From contig PYIU01000008.1 in the NCBI GenBank assembly GCA_003415625.1, positions 124,001 through 188,000 of the forward strand: DNA of 64,000 nucleotides, in the 5' to 3' direction. This document shows positions 34,452 through 46,100 of this stretch, in pieces; within the stretch, counting starts at the first letter, position 1, and every line of letters begins with the position of its first letter. The stretch comes from Aquanectria penicillioides. Taxonomy: Eukaryota; Ascomycota; Sordariomycetes; Hypocreales; Nectriaceae. The translations under genes and the position numbers were made by a program. Below the pieces are notes generated by a model, which saw only the letters and a list, made by a program, of their open reading frames with translations, was not told where the DNA came from and searched no databases.

Positions 34452-34813
34452 GGAGTGGGCTTCCTGTCTTGCTTGTATTTTACTTTTCAAGGTATCTTCC
34501 GTTTGCCCACTGATTCCGCGTTTGTGTAGCGTACGTAGCCTTCACCCTCACCAAGAGGTCATCATATTCTAGATAAATTCGATGCATCCGCATACGCGGT
34601 TGGATCTCGAAATCCACTTGAATGCCATTCTAGCCACCAAGCACTAAAAAGCTAGGCAAGCCACATCTTCCACCGGCGTGGCCGAGCAAATTTGAGACTG
34701 TCAGGATCCAAACGTCCAACACCACAGAACAATTTCCACCATCAACTCACAACGATCAGCTGCCAGATCAGAAAAAGAATCGGAAGCAGCCCCTCACAGC
34801 GATATTTCCCAAG
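33782..34813. other. Intergenic with a long poly-T tract
   Basis: A 1 kb gap between the GTPase and the epimerase. Apart from the T34 tract listed separately no structure was recognised. A GGCGTGGCCGAGC string at about 34675 resembles a tRNA 5' end, but the rest of a tRNA is absent. Confidence 0.4.
34415..34448 (+). repeat. Poly-T homopolymer, 34 bases
   Basis: An uninterrupted run of 34 T, preceded by CT-rich sequence. Read on the other strand it is a poly-A run, so it could be the tail of an old retroposed copy. No element body or target-site duplication was recognised beside it, and simple slippage is equally likely. Confidence 0.9.
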
Positions 34814-35830
34814 ATGACCGTCATCACTCAGAGCACAGCGATGCAAGTCAAAACAAGAAGGCAAATACTCGTCACGGGCGGCGCCGGCTTCATTGGATCT
34901 AACCTCGTCGAGGCCCTTCTGGCAGAAGGCTGCTGGAAGGTTGTCGTTCTTGATAACTTCGATGACTTTTACTCTCCCGAGATTAAGCACGCCAACATTG
35001 CCCCCTTTCTGTCCAACCCAAACTTCAAGCTTTATGAGGCCGACATTCGAGATACCAGCGCATTGTGCACGATTTTTACAGAACACAATTTTACCGCCAT
35101 TGTCCACCTGGCTTCTCGTGCTGGCGTGCGCCCGTCGCTTCAGTATCCAAATCAGTACATTGATACCAATGTCGTTGGTACCTTGAATCTCCTGGAATGC
35201 GCAAAGGACTTTAGTGTCGGCCAGTTTGTATTTGGGTCTTCGTCAAGTGTCTATGGTCTCAACGCAGAGGTCCCGTTTTCTGAAGATTTCAAGACATCCC
35301 AGCCCATCTCGCCATACGCCGCATCAAAAACAGCCGCCGAATTGCTATGTCATACTCATTCTCACCTTTACGGAATCCGCTGTATTTGCCTCAGATTCTT
35401 CACAGTCTACGGCCCCCGCCAGCGTCCTGATCTCGCTATTCACAAATTTGCGAAGCTCATTTATAATGGAAAGCCCATTCCCGTTTTTGGCGACGGCACC
35501 ACACGCCGCGATTATACTTACGTCGATGACATTGTATCTGGAATCCGCGCCTCGATTGAGTATAAGGCATCTAACTATGAAGTGGTCAATCTCGGCGAAT
35601 CGCAGACAATTGAGCTTGGGGGATTGATAGCCTTGCTCGAGGAGAGCTTAGGTCGAACAGCTATACTCGATTGGCGTGAAGCGCAAGCGGGGGATATGTC
35701 AGTCACATATGCTAATGTTTCCAAAGCCAAGCGACTATTGGGCTATAACCCCAAAGTAAAAATTCATCATGGGATTCCAAAGTTTATTCAATGGTTTTTG
35801 AGCCAGAATGTACAGAGTAAAGAAAGTTAA
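34814..35830 (+). CDS. NAD-dependent nucleotide-sugar epimerase (UDP-glucuronate 4-epimerase-like)
   Basis: An intronless ORF of 338 residues, an extended-SDR fold. It has the Rossmann motif TGGAGFIGSN at residues about 20-29, DNFDDFYSP, the DIRD segment, HLASRAGVRPS, the Ser-containing FGSSSSVYG, the catalytic YAASK, and RFFTVYGPRQRPDLA, which is typical of the UDP-glucuronate 4-epimerase / dTDP-sugar group. GDGTTRRDYTYVDDI and a C-terminal QAGDM segment also match. It interconverts UDP-sugars in the cytosol (family knowledge). The single exon, the compact N-terminus and the close match to bacterial motif wording suggest a bacterial origin. The convergent type II glycosyltransferase-like gene ends only 130 bp away, so the two may work on the same glycan; that is inferred. 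The exact substrate is not determined. Confidence 0.85.
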   Translation: MTVITQSTAMQVKTRRQILVTGGAGFIGSNLVEALLAEGCWKVVVLDNFDDFYSPEIKHANIAPFLSNPNFKLYEADIRDTSALCTIFTEHNFTAIVHLASRAGVRPSLQYPNQYIDTNVVGTLNLLECAKDFSVGQFVFGSSSSVYGLNAEVPFSEDFKTSQPISPYAASKTAAELLCHTHSHLYGIRCICLRFFTVYGPRQRPDLAIHKFAKLIYNGKPIPVFGDGTTRRDYTYVDDIVSGIRASIEYKASNYEVVNLGESQTIELGGLIALLEESLGRTAILDWREAQAGDMSVTYANVSKAKRLLGYNPKVKIHHGIPKFIQWFLSQNVQSKES

Positions 35831-35960
35831 AAAAAAAACAGGTTTTATTTGTAACATGTAATTTTATGAGAAGCCCAGATTAAATATTTGTTAGCTATGT
35901 ATTGGTCATAAAATTTTATAAATTTACAATATGTATCACATGTATTACAAGAGTCAAATC

Positions 35961-37817
35961 TCAGATAAAGATTCCCTCTGTGTCACGGAAAACCTCCTCC
36001 CACCAATGCCTGCCTGGGCTATTGACCTCTTCTCCCGGTGATCGGCACACTGCGTGAAACTCCATTGAAGCAAGCCGAGTTCGGGCAGATTCGCCCATTA
36101 GTCGTGGCCTTCGATCCAGAACTTCTGCCAACAAAGCCCAGTATGATATGCTACCGCTCTCGGTCTCCACCTTGGCCAACGGAACAGGTTCGACAGGCGT
36201 CATACGGAGCCTGAGGAGCCTCCTCAGGCGTTGATGGAACCAGGGCTTGTCCCACCACGAGGCGCGTCTTTCCTTGAAGCCGTTATGGTGCACAATGACG
36301 GGAACGGATTCGGTGAAGAAATCAGCATGTAGTGACATCTCCCCCCAGTCAGGTGCTCCCTCCAAGTCCGCAAGCGGGTTTCGGGCTGCACGAATATCAT
36401 CGGGGACGCCCTGAAGTCTTACTGGCGATATTCCCAGGGCCCTAGATTGCTCATCGATATGGCTTTGGTTGTTCAGTAAAAGAAACCCTCCATCAAATAA
36501 CCCATTGTCCGGATTATCTGTCCAATAGGTTTGTATAGACAACTCTTGCGAGTAGTCGAGGCCGAAGTGGTACTCGAAGTCCTGATTCATGAGAGCCATT
36601 GCCTCGTGGCTGCTTACGTCGCTTTCTCTTCGCCATTGCCTCCAAACCTCCTGCTCGCCTAGCACCTCGCCGGGAATGCCCTGCTCGCTGTACAGGTGAA
36701 CGCCTTGGCCGAGCCCTGCCTCCATCTTCTCCATGGCACGCCGAAAGAGACGCCTCATGTCACCTGCAGGACCGATGTAGACACCTCCATTGATGTACTT
36801 GGGTCGCCAGTCGTGGCGCTTTGTCTCGTTCTTCTCCGTTTCCGGCCCATAAAGGTCTGCTCGCAGCGGGCTGTCAGGCAACGATTCGCAGTGCATATTC
36901 GAGCCGGCAATGGGCTTCGGATGACAGTTCTTGCCAGATGCCGCAATAATGGTTTGGTTCATAGGCATAGGCTCTTTTCTTTTCCACTGCTGCAGCAGCC
37001 TAGCATTCGCCCTCTCATTGATATCGTGATATCTTTTCAGAAGGACCTCGGCAGGGAGCTGGAACCAAACGTCATAGGCGTCTACCATGAGAACGATGTC
37101 ATCTTCATGTAGCTTCTCAGTAGGGTGGGCATCGGGATGCATCGCGGCATCAAGATATTGCACAAACCCAGGGATCTTCGGAAGGTTTGGCCCACCATCC
37201 CATTTCGTGACAGTATGGAAGTCAACACCCCAGTTGATGATGATGGGAGTTGGATAGCCAAGAGCAAGAGCAGTTACTATCGTCTTGCAAAGATCGGGGC
37301 TTGGCGCTGTAGCAGGTATTATCACGACGAAGCGGCGATCCTTGGGCACCTTTGCCGTCTCGATCTTGTCAAGTCGAGCGGGTGTCTCAACCGCAGGTGG
37401 TTCAACCACGGGAGTCACCACAGGTGTCTCAAAGGCAGGTGTCTCAATCACGGGTGCCTCAATCACAGACGTTTCAACCGTGACTGTTTCAATCAAAGCC
37501 GTGTCGACCGTGTCCAGCTCAGAATCCTGCCCGTCGGCGTGCTCCTCGGTGTGCTGCATATCAGGAACAACAGAAGGAGCGTAATTGCTCTAATAACACG
37601 TTAGATCGTGGTCACTAATTTGAACATGGGGGCAAACCTTGGGAAATGAGATCAAGAGAATGAGCGTGAAAGACATGACCCCAAGGAGAATAAGGGTCCT
37701 AGACATTTTCCGAATGCCCGCCAAGATGGGATATACAAGCCCTTCCCAATCCAGCTGCCGGTACCCCATCCTCCAACACTCTGACGTTGCCGCCACAACG
37801 CGGGTGAAGTCGTCCAT
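35961..37817 (-). CDS. Type II membrane glycosyltransferase-like protein (PLOD/GT25-like domain)
   Basis: Exon 1 (37817-37638, exactly 60 codons) and exon 2 (37589-35961) are joined by a 48-nt intron, giving 602 residues. Exon 1 encodes a short cytosolic head and one transmembrane segment (TLILLGVMSFTLILLISF, residues about 43-60), the layout of a Golgi type II enzyme. A stalk follows made of degenerate repeats of the pattern V-I/F-E-T/A-P (residues about 75-115). The luminal domain has VVIIPATAPSP, EDDIVLMVDAYDVWFQLP (a DxxD metal site as in the glycosyltransferase domain of lysyl hydroxylases), PKYINGGVYIGPAGDMR and VHHNGFKE. It probably transfers a sugar in the secretory pathway. The donor is unknown, though the adjacent epimerase could supply one. 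ATG 37817 is used because the longer frame starts only at GTG. Confidence 0.75.
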
Positions 37818-39436
37818 CTCGTTCACGGCATGAGGCGGATGCTGCGTGGGAAAGGAGCAGAGTGCAATTTTCAGTGGCGACTACGTCCCGTAGGTATATA
37901 GGGGCACACGGCTCGAGCCTGGAAGCGCCCAGATACGCTAATAACGCCACAGGGGTCCCCAAATCGTGCCCGTCAGCCATGTCGGTGGGTCGTACAGGGG
38001 CCGCGTTACATCTCCGTCGGCCTAAAATATCCGAGTTCAGCCCCGCCCAGCGTTCAGGTTTTGGGTTATTTGACGATTTAATTGACTGCTGAATGCAGAT
38101 GGGTGACGTTAGGCAGTATAATATGGGGCAAATAGCACGCTAATAAACTTGAGTCGAGCAAGACGACACACGAGGTTGTATTCAGTGTAGAAACTGTGGC
38201 ATATCTTCTCGACCTGATGGAAGCGCCATTCGACGTTTGCAAGGGAGTGCCGCCCAGGTGAGGCCACGTGATGTGCCACATGTCGAAAGACGACAAGAAA
38301 AAAAAGTGTCAGATTGTGCATTGCCGCACAGCTTGTTGGTGTGTTGTCTTCTCAGCAGCAGATGGCCAGTAGCTCACAGCTAATTATCCCTCAGCTACCC
38401 GCTGGGTTGAGTGACTAGTCAGAGCCCAAAATAAATCCAAAAATACAGAGCACATGCTATCATCGCGATGACGAAACAGCGACACTTAGTGGCTACCCTA
38501 CACTAAATTCTACAAACCCGTGGTTAATAAACAGTTGAGTGTCGGGCCTCATCTTGCATTTGAGTGACAGCCATTGGTTGAATTTCGCCCCCAAAACAAT
38601 ACCCCTTAAGCCACAGGCGATGATGGTTGAGAAAATGGTAATATGCAAGAGCTAAACGAGTTGCTGAGCCTCCCCAACTACAGCTGATGAGCCGCAGGCG
38701 GTTGCTAAACTGGCCCGAGATTAGCGGAGAGTAAGTTCACTCATTAGAGAACAAGTTTAGTGGAATTCCTGTCGAAATAGAGCCTACGTTGGAAGACGCA
38801 GACAGCCTTCGGTGATGATGGAGGTTTCGCTAGTCCAGTGTCACCCGAACTCCGAACAAAGTCAGGCTAGCGTTGCGCTCTATTCATTTCAGTGGAGTTA
38901 GGGGCCATGATGCGCGCAGCCGCAACTGGTTGAAGTTGACAGCTCCACTGAAGATTTGATGCGGATAGCAGGCCAGAGGCTCGGTCCTGTCACTCGACTG
39001 TAAGCTCGCAGTTTTCTCGGGACAAATTCAAGGCCGAAGACGGGAAACTCATGTCGGAGATGTGGCAGAAAGAGAATGCCGAGTGTTCTCTGAATGAGCA
39101 TCTCTTGAGACATGCCCTTGTTCAAAAGGTCCTGCCAAGATGCACCAAGAGAAGCCAGCAATTGCTCGAATTACTGATCTGAGTGATTGGTCGCCAACAG
39201 CGCGGCATCAAATCTGAAAGTAAGACTCGGGTTGCGAGAAGAGCGAAGTCCGAGGGGTTACAAAGCGCAGAGCATCTGTAGGTGTAGGTGTACGTGGCGG
39301 CAGCATTGCAATGAGCCAGCAGTGTGTCACTGGCCATAAAAAGTTGTCATCATCACCTCTGACTGTCTCTAAACGACTGAATCATCAAGCTCACCACTAT
39401 TCACCACTGTTTACAAATTTTGCTGCAACCTCTACC
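37818..39436. promoter_or_regulatory. 1.6 kb divergent intergenic region
   Basis: It lies between the divergent glycosyltransferase-like gene (minus) and the SDR gene (plus). No coding exon is supported. Minus-strand frames at 38078-38321 and 38898-39161 have no domains. No repeats were recognised. Confidence 0.35.
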
Positions 39437-40273
39437 ATGGAGACTGTTCTTGTCGTTGGCTCCTCCGGAAACATTGGTGTGTCGGCCATCCTTGGCGCCT
39501 TGGGAAGTCACCGCCAGGTCCTTGCGATTGTAAGAGACGATGCTGCAAAGGACAAGATCCTCAAGCACGTTGGAACAGGCAAAAACATCATCTTTGTCGA
39601 AGCCGACGTAACGCAGGAAGATGGGGTCAAGAAGGTAGTGCAGCAAGTCAATGACGGAAAACTACCTGCGTTCCAGCACGTATATGCAGCTGGTAAGTGC
39701 TCAATCCATCACTTTGATCTGAACTCTTGCAAATCTGGTGTCAAGTCGGGCTGTTGCATCAGCCAAATGCGCTGCACGAGGTCGAGCTCGACGAATTCCA
39801 TCGCATTTTTAATGTCAATTTTATGGCGGACTACTGTGAGATGATTTGGCAGCCGATGGAAAAAATTTGGTTTCTAATGGAGAGCAGACGCCTATCGGGC
39901 AACAGCGCCCTACTTGCTCGAACAAGGCAACCCGAGCTCAACGTGGACTCTCTGCACCGGTGGCGGTGGAGACATGGGCTATGCCGGGGTCACGTCGATC
40001 AGTCAAGGCGCCTTGTTTACAATGGCTGCTGTCATCTGTTTTGAGAAGTTGCCCATGCGCTTTAACGAAGTTTACCTTTGCTACAGAGTTGAATACGATG
40101 CAGCATGTGAAGAAAGGGGAACCGAGAATAGGATGAAGGCTTCGACCTTTGCTCGGGTATATGAAGGAATCCTCGCCAACCCGAGTATTCGAGACTGTCG
40201 AGTCAGTGTTATGGGTCCTCGAGATGTGGACGACCTGAAATTCCAGAGGAAACTTGCCGCCTTTGAAAAATAA
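39437..40273 (+). CDS. Short-chain dehydrogenase/reductase-like protein
   Basis: Exons 39437-39692, 39746-39835 and 39888-40273 join in frame to 243 residues. The N-terminus has the Rossmann fingerprint VVGSSGNIG and an EADVTQ segment after strand 3. Exon 2 covers HRIFNVNFMADY, the helix that normally carries the conserved Asn. Exon 3 has TWTLCTGGGGDMG at the position of the catalytic Ser, and SQGALF where a canonical SDR would have YxxxK. The active-site Tyr is therefore shifted or missing, as in the atypical SDR group common in fungi. Catalysis is uncertain; it may bind NAD(P) without classical SDR chemistry. It stands alone, with no operon-like neighbours. Confidence 0.75.
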
Positions 40274-41087
40274 AGCATGAGGATAACACCACTACTACTT
40301 GTGTAGAACCGCTCCGTACACTTTTACTTTAGTTCTAGAGAGCTTCATAGAAGATTTTCCGCAGTGCATTTTGGGAAGAGCGTGAGTATCTGAAGCATGA
40401 TCTCGCGTATCTTGTCTGATTATTGCACATTCTCCAACTTTGATTCAAATGCTACAATTCAAAACTCTAAAATGGCAGCTTGGAGCTTTCTAGAGGCTCA
40501 CTTGCCTCTAATGCTAGCCTCTTGGGATTCTGCAAAGGGCTCTTCAAATTCAACTTTGGAATTCAAGTAAAAGTAGCTAATATAAAGCTCGTTAAATTGG
40601 CTGACATATACCTCAGATATGTTGTGACGAAATACATTTGCTCTGCTGTGATGACGAGCGAGACAAAGGGATCTGCTTTCTTAAAATGCAACAACATGCT
40701 CGTCAACTAAACTCTCCCATCAACTAGGACATAACCAAGGCTGAGATTGAGTTATCCGTGGCGGAATTTAAGGTTTGGTAGCATCGTACATGATTGGTTT
40801 CTAAATCAGGCGCCCATCAGCTGGAATGTTAGTGTCAAAATAGCACGTTGACTGAGTGGCTGGTTGAGTTCCAATTGGAATCCCGCTTTCTATTCATTGT
40901 CCTGCCTTTAGTCAAGCACTTTGTAAATCATTTCAGTCACAGGCTTGTGTGCTTTTGGTTGCTCGCTGATATCTTCAACATTGGCTTCCTATAAACCGCA
41001 CTTCATGCTCCGTTATTGAGCACTGAGTTCCTACAACATAGGAGAGGTCCGCTCATATCGATACCGAAGCTCTAAGCCACTATCCGC
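40274..41087. other. Intergenic, no gene seen
   Basis: An 0.8 kb gap between the SDR gene and the Hsp70-like gene. A 76-codon frame at 40480-40710 shows no domain. No repeats were recognised. Confidence 0.35.
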
Positions 41088-43025
41088 ATGGCTCATATAG
41101 GCGACGGCACTCGTGCCGGCGCTGACCAAGAAGGTCCAAGTGTCGACAATGGAAACAATAAACTGATTGTTGGCGTCGATTTTGTAAGTGTTAAATACCT
41201 TCCCACTTTGGCAGCTAGTAACATCAAAATTTCAGGGCACTGCATTCTCGGGTGTCTCTTACGCTTATGTTAGTGGGGAGACTGTCAAAGAAGCCGTCAT
41301 TACCCAGTGGCCTGGTAGTGGTCCAGCCGGAAGCGAGAAGGTGCGTTAGGGCAATTTATACATGTTATGAACGTAATAAGAACCAGGGTTTTATTCGTAT
41401 AGATTCGCACTGTCATGTACTATGACCACTTTCAGAGGGTAGCAGGATGGGGTTCTGATGTGAACGAGGCCTTTGCCCCTACTGACCGTCTCAAACCCTA
41501 CTTTCAACGAGTTGAGTGGTTTAAATTACGGCTCGCATCCAACGGCGATGGCCGTACCGAAATATCCAATGCATTTCCTCTACCTCCTGGAAAGTCCGAC
41601 ATTGATGTTGCTGCCGATTACCTCTTCAAACTTCGTCAAGCTATGCGGACCGCTCTCGAAAGGACACCGGGTGAGGTGTTCAACCGTGAAGAGCAGAACA
41701 TCCAATACTACCTCACAGTGCCCGCTGCTTGGAGCGAGGCTGGCAAGGCCGCTTTCCGCCAAGCTGCTGTTCAGGCTGGGTTTGTCGGAGATGCGAATGA
41801 CGACCGCCTGACCATGATTCCTGAACCCGAGGCCGCTGCTTTATTTTGTTTCAAGACTGGTCTTCTTAACCTCAAACTCGATAAAGCTGTTCTTATCGTC
41901 GATTGCGGTGGGGGTATTGTCGACTTGAGTGCCTACTATGCTGAAAAAGAATCTCCCCTTTCCATTGCTGAGTGTACCGCTAGCTCAAGCGACTCTTGTG
42001 GCTCACTGGCAGTGAACTGCAACTTTCGTAATATGCTGCGTGACAGGATCAAAAAGATGGGGCAGCCGAATGGCTCAAAAAGGCTGGCAGGGCCTATGCC
42101 AAGTGTATGGAGGAGTTTGATTCCCGAATAAAACCTGACTTCCGAAATGACGGTCAGAAGTGGGCCGTTGATGTAGGCGCTGGTTTAGATTTTCCGGATG
42201 CAGGCATTGATGAAGGTTATATGTCGTTTACTGACGAGGATATTCGGCAGTGCTTTGAGCCTGTTGTTAATCGCATCCTGGAGCTGATTTGCAGCCAGAT
42301 CAAGGCCATTCAGGACCAGAACTACCAGCTGCAGACTATCATTCTTATCGGTGGTTTTGGTAGCTCCGAGTACCTCTTTCAACAAGTCAAGCTCCATATT
42401 CCTTCTTCGCTACAGGCCAAGGTTGTTCGGGCGACGAAATCCACGGGCGATATTGTCAGAGGTGTCGCCACGGCTGGTATTACAGAGCGGATCATAACCC
42501 ACCGAATTGCTCGTTGTTATTATCTTCTGGGTACTCCACAGCGGTTTAAGCAAGGTCACCACCTCGAGGCCTATCGTCTCCGCTTACCAGACGGTTAGGA
42601 CCAATGCGAGTACACGAGGCAAATCCTGGTTCATAAAGGCCAAAAGGTAAAATGTGGAGAGTCCGTCAAAGCGTCTGTCGTCCGACAAGTTGCCGCTGGC
42701 ACTGGGCTGGTATTTGAAGATGTACTATTTTCATGTGATGAGGACCTTTGTCCAGAGTATACCAACGACTCATGTATGCATACACATATTATCCTTTTGA
42801 CTCCACTTTCTGCTAATATACTTAACAGTTATCATGAAGGTTGTTACACTCACTCCAGATCTGTCTCGCAAAGATCTGGAGAAGGACTTTGAGCGGGTGG
42901 ATAGCGATCAAGGCACATTCTACCGTGTCTGTTACGACATTTCACTAAAATTAGATGGCTCAGGACTAACGACTGAGCTTGGTTGTCAAGGCCAGGTTCT
43001 AGGTCAGTGCGGCACTAAGTTCTGA
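41088..43025 (+). pseudogene. Hsp70-like ATPase, broken by one frameshift and one in-frame stop
   Basis: Exons 41088-41183, 41236-41340, 41403-42773 and 42829-43025 would give about 589 residues. This is an actin/Hsp70-fold ATPase of the fungal Hsp70-like group that lacks the classical substrate-binding domain. Motifs are LIVGVDFGTAFSG (phosphate 1, split by intron 1), YYLTVPAAWSEAGK, MIPEPEAAALF, VLIVDCGGGIVDLSAY (phosphate 2) and IILIGGFGSSEYL (adenosine). Two lesions are visible. At the A5 run 42051-42055 one extra A is needed to pass from MLRDRIKK to DGAAEWLKK. A TAG at 42596-42598 interrupts RLRLPDG/DQCEYTRQ, and the rest of the domain stays in the same frame after it. Such proteins often lie next to NLR genes in fungi, and here the gene is convergent with one 160 bp away. 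The TAG makes true inactivation more likely than in the other frameshifted genes. Confidence 0.75.
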
Positions 43026-43185
43026 TAGGAGTTAAGGGAGAAGGGCAGTGGATAACTACAATGAAAGCATCTCTTAAGTTTGACATTTTACAGACTGGCT
43101 ATCTGGTTACTCTACATGAGTCGAGAAAGCTTGTCAGTGAGTGAACTCATAAGAGGGAAATGGCTTAGCTTTTTTTTATATCTAG

Positions 43186-46100
43186 TTATTCTAGGCCTAG
43201 TGATTCTGGCTCGAGGCCGAAAAACGTTATTCTCCCTGGATCGCCGGTAAGGATAATAAACGACCCAGAAATACACGAATTACACCAAACGCCGCGGAAG
43301 GACGGTGGTATCCAGAATATATTTTTTCCACGCCAGGTAACCCACTGGCTATCACAGCTAATCGCGAGAGCAGAGTGGGTTGTGATAGATAAGATCGCTG
43401 CGGATTCGGTGGGCGAGGCGTCCACGCGATATGCGAAGGAACCTTGATCGGTTAACAAAAGCGAATCGGATGGATGGAATCGAATCGAATTACAACTCTG
43501 TGAGCTGGAAACATGAAGCACGCGCTGGCCGGTATCGAGTCGCCAAAGTCGTATAGTTCTCCAACCCCCGGTTGTGGCTAGTAGCTGTGAATCGGGCGAA
43601 AAGGCCATCGATAGAGCACAGTCAGACTCATAGCCCTCCCATGCAACCTTAGAATCGTAGTCGCCAGAATCGTGGTGGTCCCAGTGAAGCTGCTGTATAA
43701 AATTGCCATTCCCCATCAGTTCGAAGATGCAGACATTTCCATCCCCGACCAAAGCTAGATGCTGTAAGTCGGGTGACACGGCCATAGCACTGACGCTCAA
43801 TATGGAGGACATAAAGCGATGTAAGCACTCCCCATTGTCGATACGCCAAAGTTTTACCAATCCAGTGTGCTCGCAGGACGATACCAGAAATTGCGAATCA
43901 TGCGAAAAAACCACTCCGACACACTTAAATACGTCACCCCTGGCACAGTTGTCGCCCTTCAACGTCTGCACGAGCCTCCCATCGCGAACACGCCAGAGCC
44001 TGACGTATCCATCGGTACAGGATGAGGCAATGAGCCGCGAATTGGGTGAAAAGACAATCGATCGACTTTCCATTGTATGCTCAATCTCTCGTACGCACTT
44101 GCCATCATGAATATTCCAAAGCCTTAAATAGTCATCTGTAGACTTGGTCGCCATTTGGTGTGAATTCGGCGCTAGAATTAGTTTCAGGACTGGCGGTCGC
44201 TCAGCTTGACCGTCACGCCGGCCATCTGTACGCCATAACCGGACTGTCCCATCCGCGGAAGCTGACGCTGCAGTTTGGGAGTCTGGTGATAAGGCCACCG
44301 AATGGACTATGTCGGTGTGGCCCAGAAGCTCCTGGAAAGGCTCTTCTTCATCAATGTGGAGGCTCATGAAAACGACCGCATTGTCATTGGCAAAGGCCAC
44401 CATCTCTGATTTAGACGCCGGGACCATTGAAGCCACATGGTTGTATCTATCGCTCTCCAACTTGCGTATGACCACGGCGTCATCAATTCGATTCTTGCGA
44501 ACCTTCATTCCTATACAAAGCCGGGGTGTGCGCACCATTGGGTGTACTGATAAAATGCATTGCGAATCGGGTGAGAAGGCAAAGGTTTGGAGCTTGCGAA
44601 AGCGGCCAAGCTTTTGCACGCACTCCCAATTGTCGACCCTCCAGATCCAGATCCTCCCACGCCGAGACCTCGCGGCTACCAGAAGGGAGTTGGTCGAGAA
44701 TACTACAGACAAGAAACCGTCTCCATCTCCATTTAGGACCTGCACGCGCTTGCGTTTCTCAACGCACCAAAGTTCGACTTCGTTATCTTTGGAGCACAAT
44801 GCGAACAGCGTCGAAGTTGGTGAGAAGGCTATCGAGGGTGGCCAGCCAGTACTGCCTGCAAGCTCTAGCACGCACTCACCATCCTCGACACGCCAAATCC
44901 GGATCACCTCTTCATAATCGAAACATGACGCTATTAGATGTGAGCATGCTGAAAAGGCTACTGTTGCGGAGTAGCTGTTTGCTATGGTATGGTCGTTTTT
45001 CGGGCTCTCTATCACAGAGACGCAGTCGCCATTATCAACCCGCCAAATCCGCATAATCCCATCAATAGAGGTGGATGCCAGAAGCTGCGAGTCAGGCGAG
45101 AAGGCCACTGAGTTGACCATCTTATTATGGCCTTCTAAGACCTGCAGGCACTGATCCCAATCGTCCTCAGGCTCCGGAGCCAGGGAAATCCAATTGGGAA
45201 TTCGGTCGCCTCGGAAGAACGTTTTTCGAACAATACTGTTCCTTGGAGTGAATGCGAGTACCGCCGAGTACATCTGAAGAGGGTGCGAGTCGATTATAGC
45301 GAGGTTAGAACGAGACCATCGTATTGAGTCTTGAAGGAATGCCGCAAGCCGTGTGCCGCGACCACACGGGCACTGGTAAGGCGTTAGCTCGGCTTTCGTA
45401 TTTGCCCATCAACTCACCTCAATGGCAGATTGGAGTGTTTGGAGAATTTTAAGAGTTTCCGAAGCTCTTCCTAGAAGGCTTAGGGCCTCTATCCAGTGAA
45501 TGAACCTTTTTCGCAGAAATGCATGTATCCATTTGTCATCGCATAGATGTCCTCCCGCCTGTTGTAAGTGATAGCCCCAGTACATACAAGCATATTGCAG
45601 TTCCGGGGAGATTGACGTGTCAATGCACTGGGAGCTGATGCTCTTGCGATGTGTACCTGGGTGTACGGCATGGCAGATATCAGCCGTCAATTGTGTTTTC
45701 ATCACACGGACGCAGCCCTCGGCAAGGCGATTGTGGGCCTGTTTATTATCTACCCAGAAAGGATGCTTTCCTTGTATTTCGGAATCCAATAGGAAGTCGC
45801 GGAACGACAGGTGAAAAAACTTCACTGGATGCTGGTCTGACGAGGGGATACTCAAGACTGAATGAAGCAAATCTAGTTGCTCATTGATCTTCATCACCGG
45901 CACATCCAGAAGCCTTGCCAAAGCTGAAGTGGAAAGAGGACTCGAAAGGTTGATGATCGAGCCAACAATTTCACGAAACCGCTGTAGCGCATCGCATTTC
46001 TCCTTGCCATCTAATCCTTCAATTAGATTCTGGAGGACTGGAAGATATGTCTTCGCCAGCTGTGACTGTTGACTTGTTCTCGGGAATCGCAGGACATTCT

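Noticed and set aside
34670..34690. tRNA-like start GGCGTGGCCGAGC
   Set aside because: No D-loop continuation, anticodon stem or TPsiC arm follows.
42560..42598. An intron removing the TAG of the Hsp70-like gene (GTCACC ... TTAG)
   Set aside because: It would leave the downstream conserved block out of frame, and the sequence before the TAG is itself conserved coding sequence.
44309..45056. Long plus-strand ORFs opposite the WD40 region
   Set aside because: They mirror repetitive WD40 codons on the other strand and have low-complexity Ser/Arg composition.
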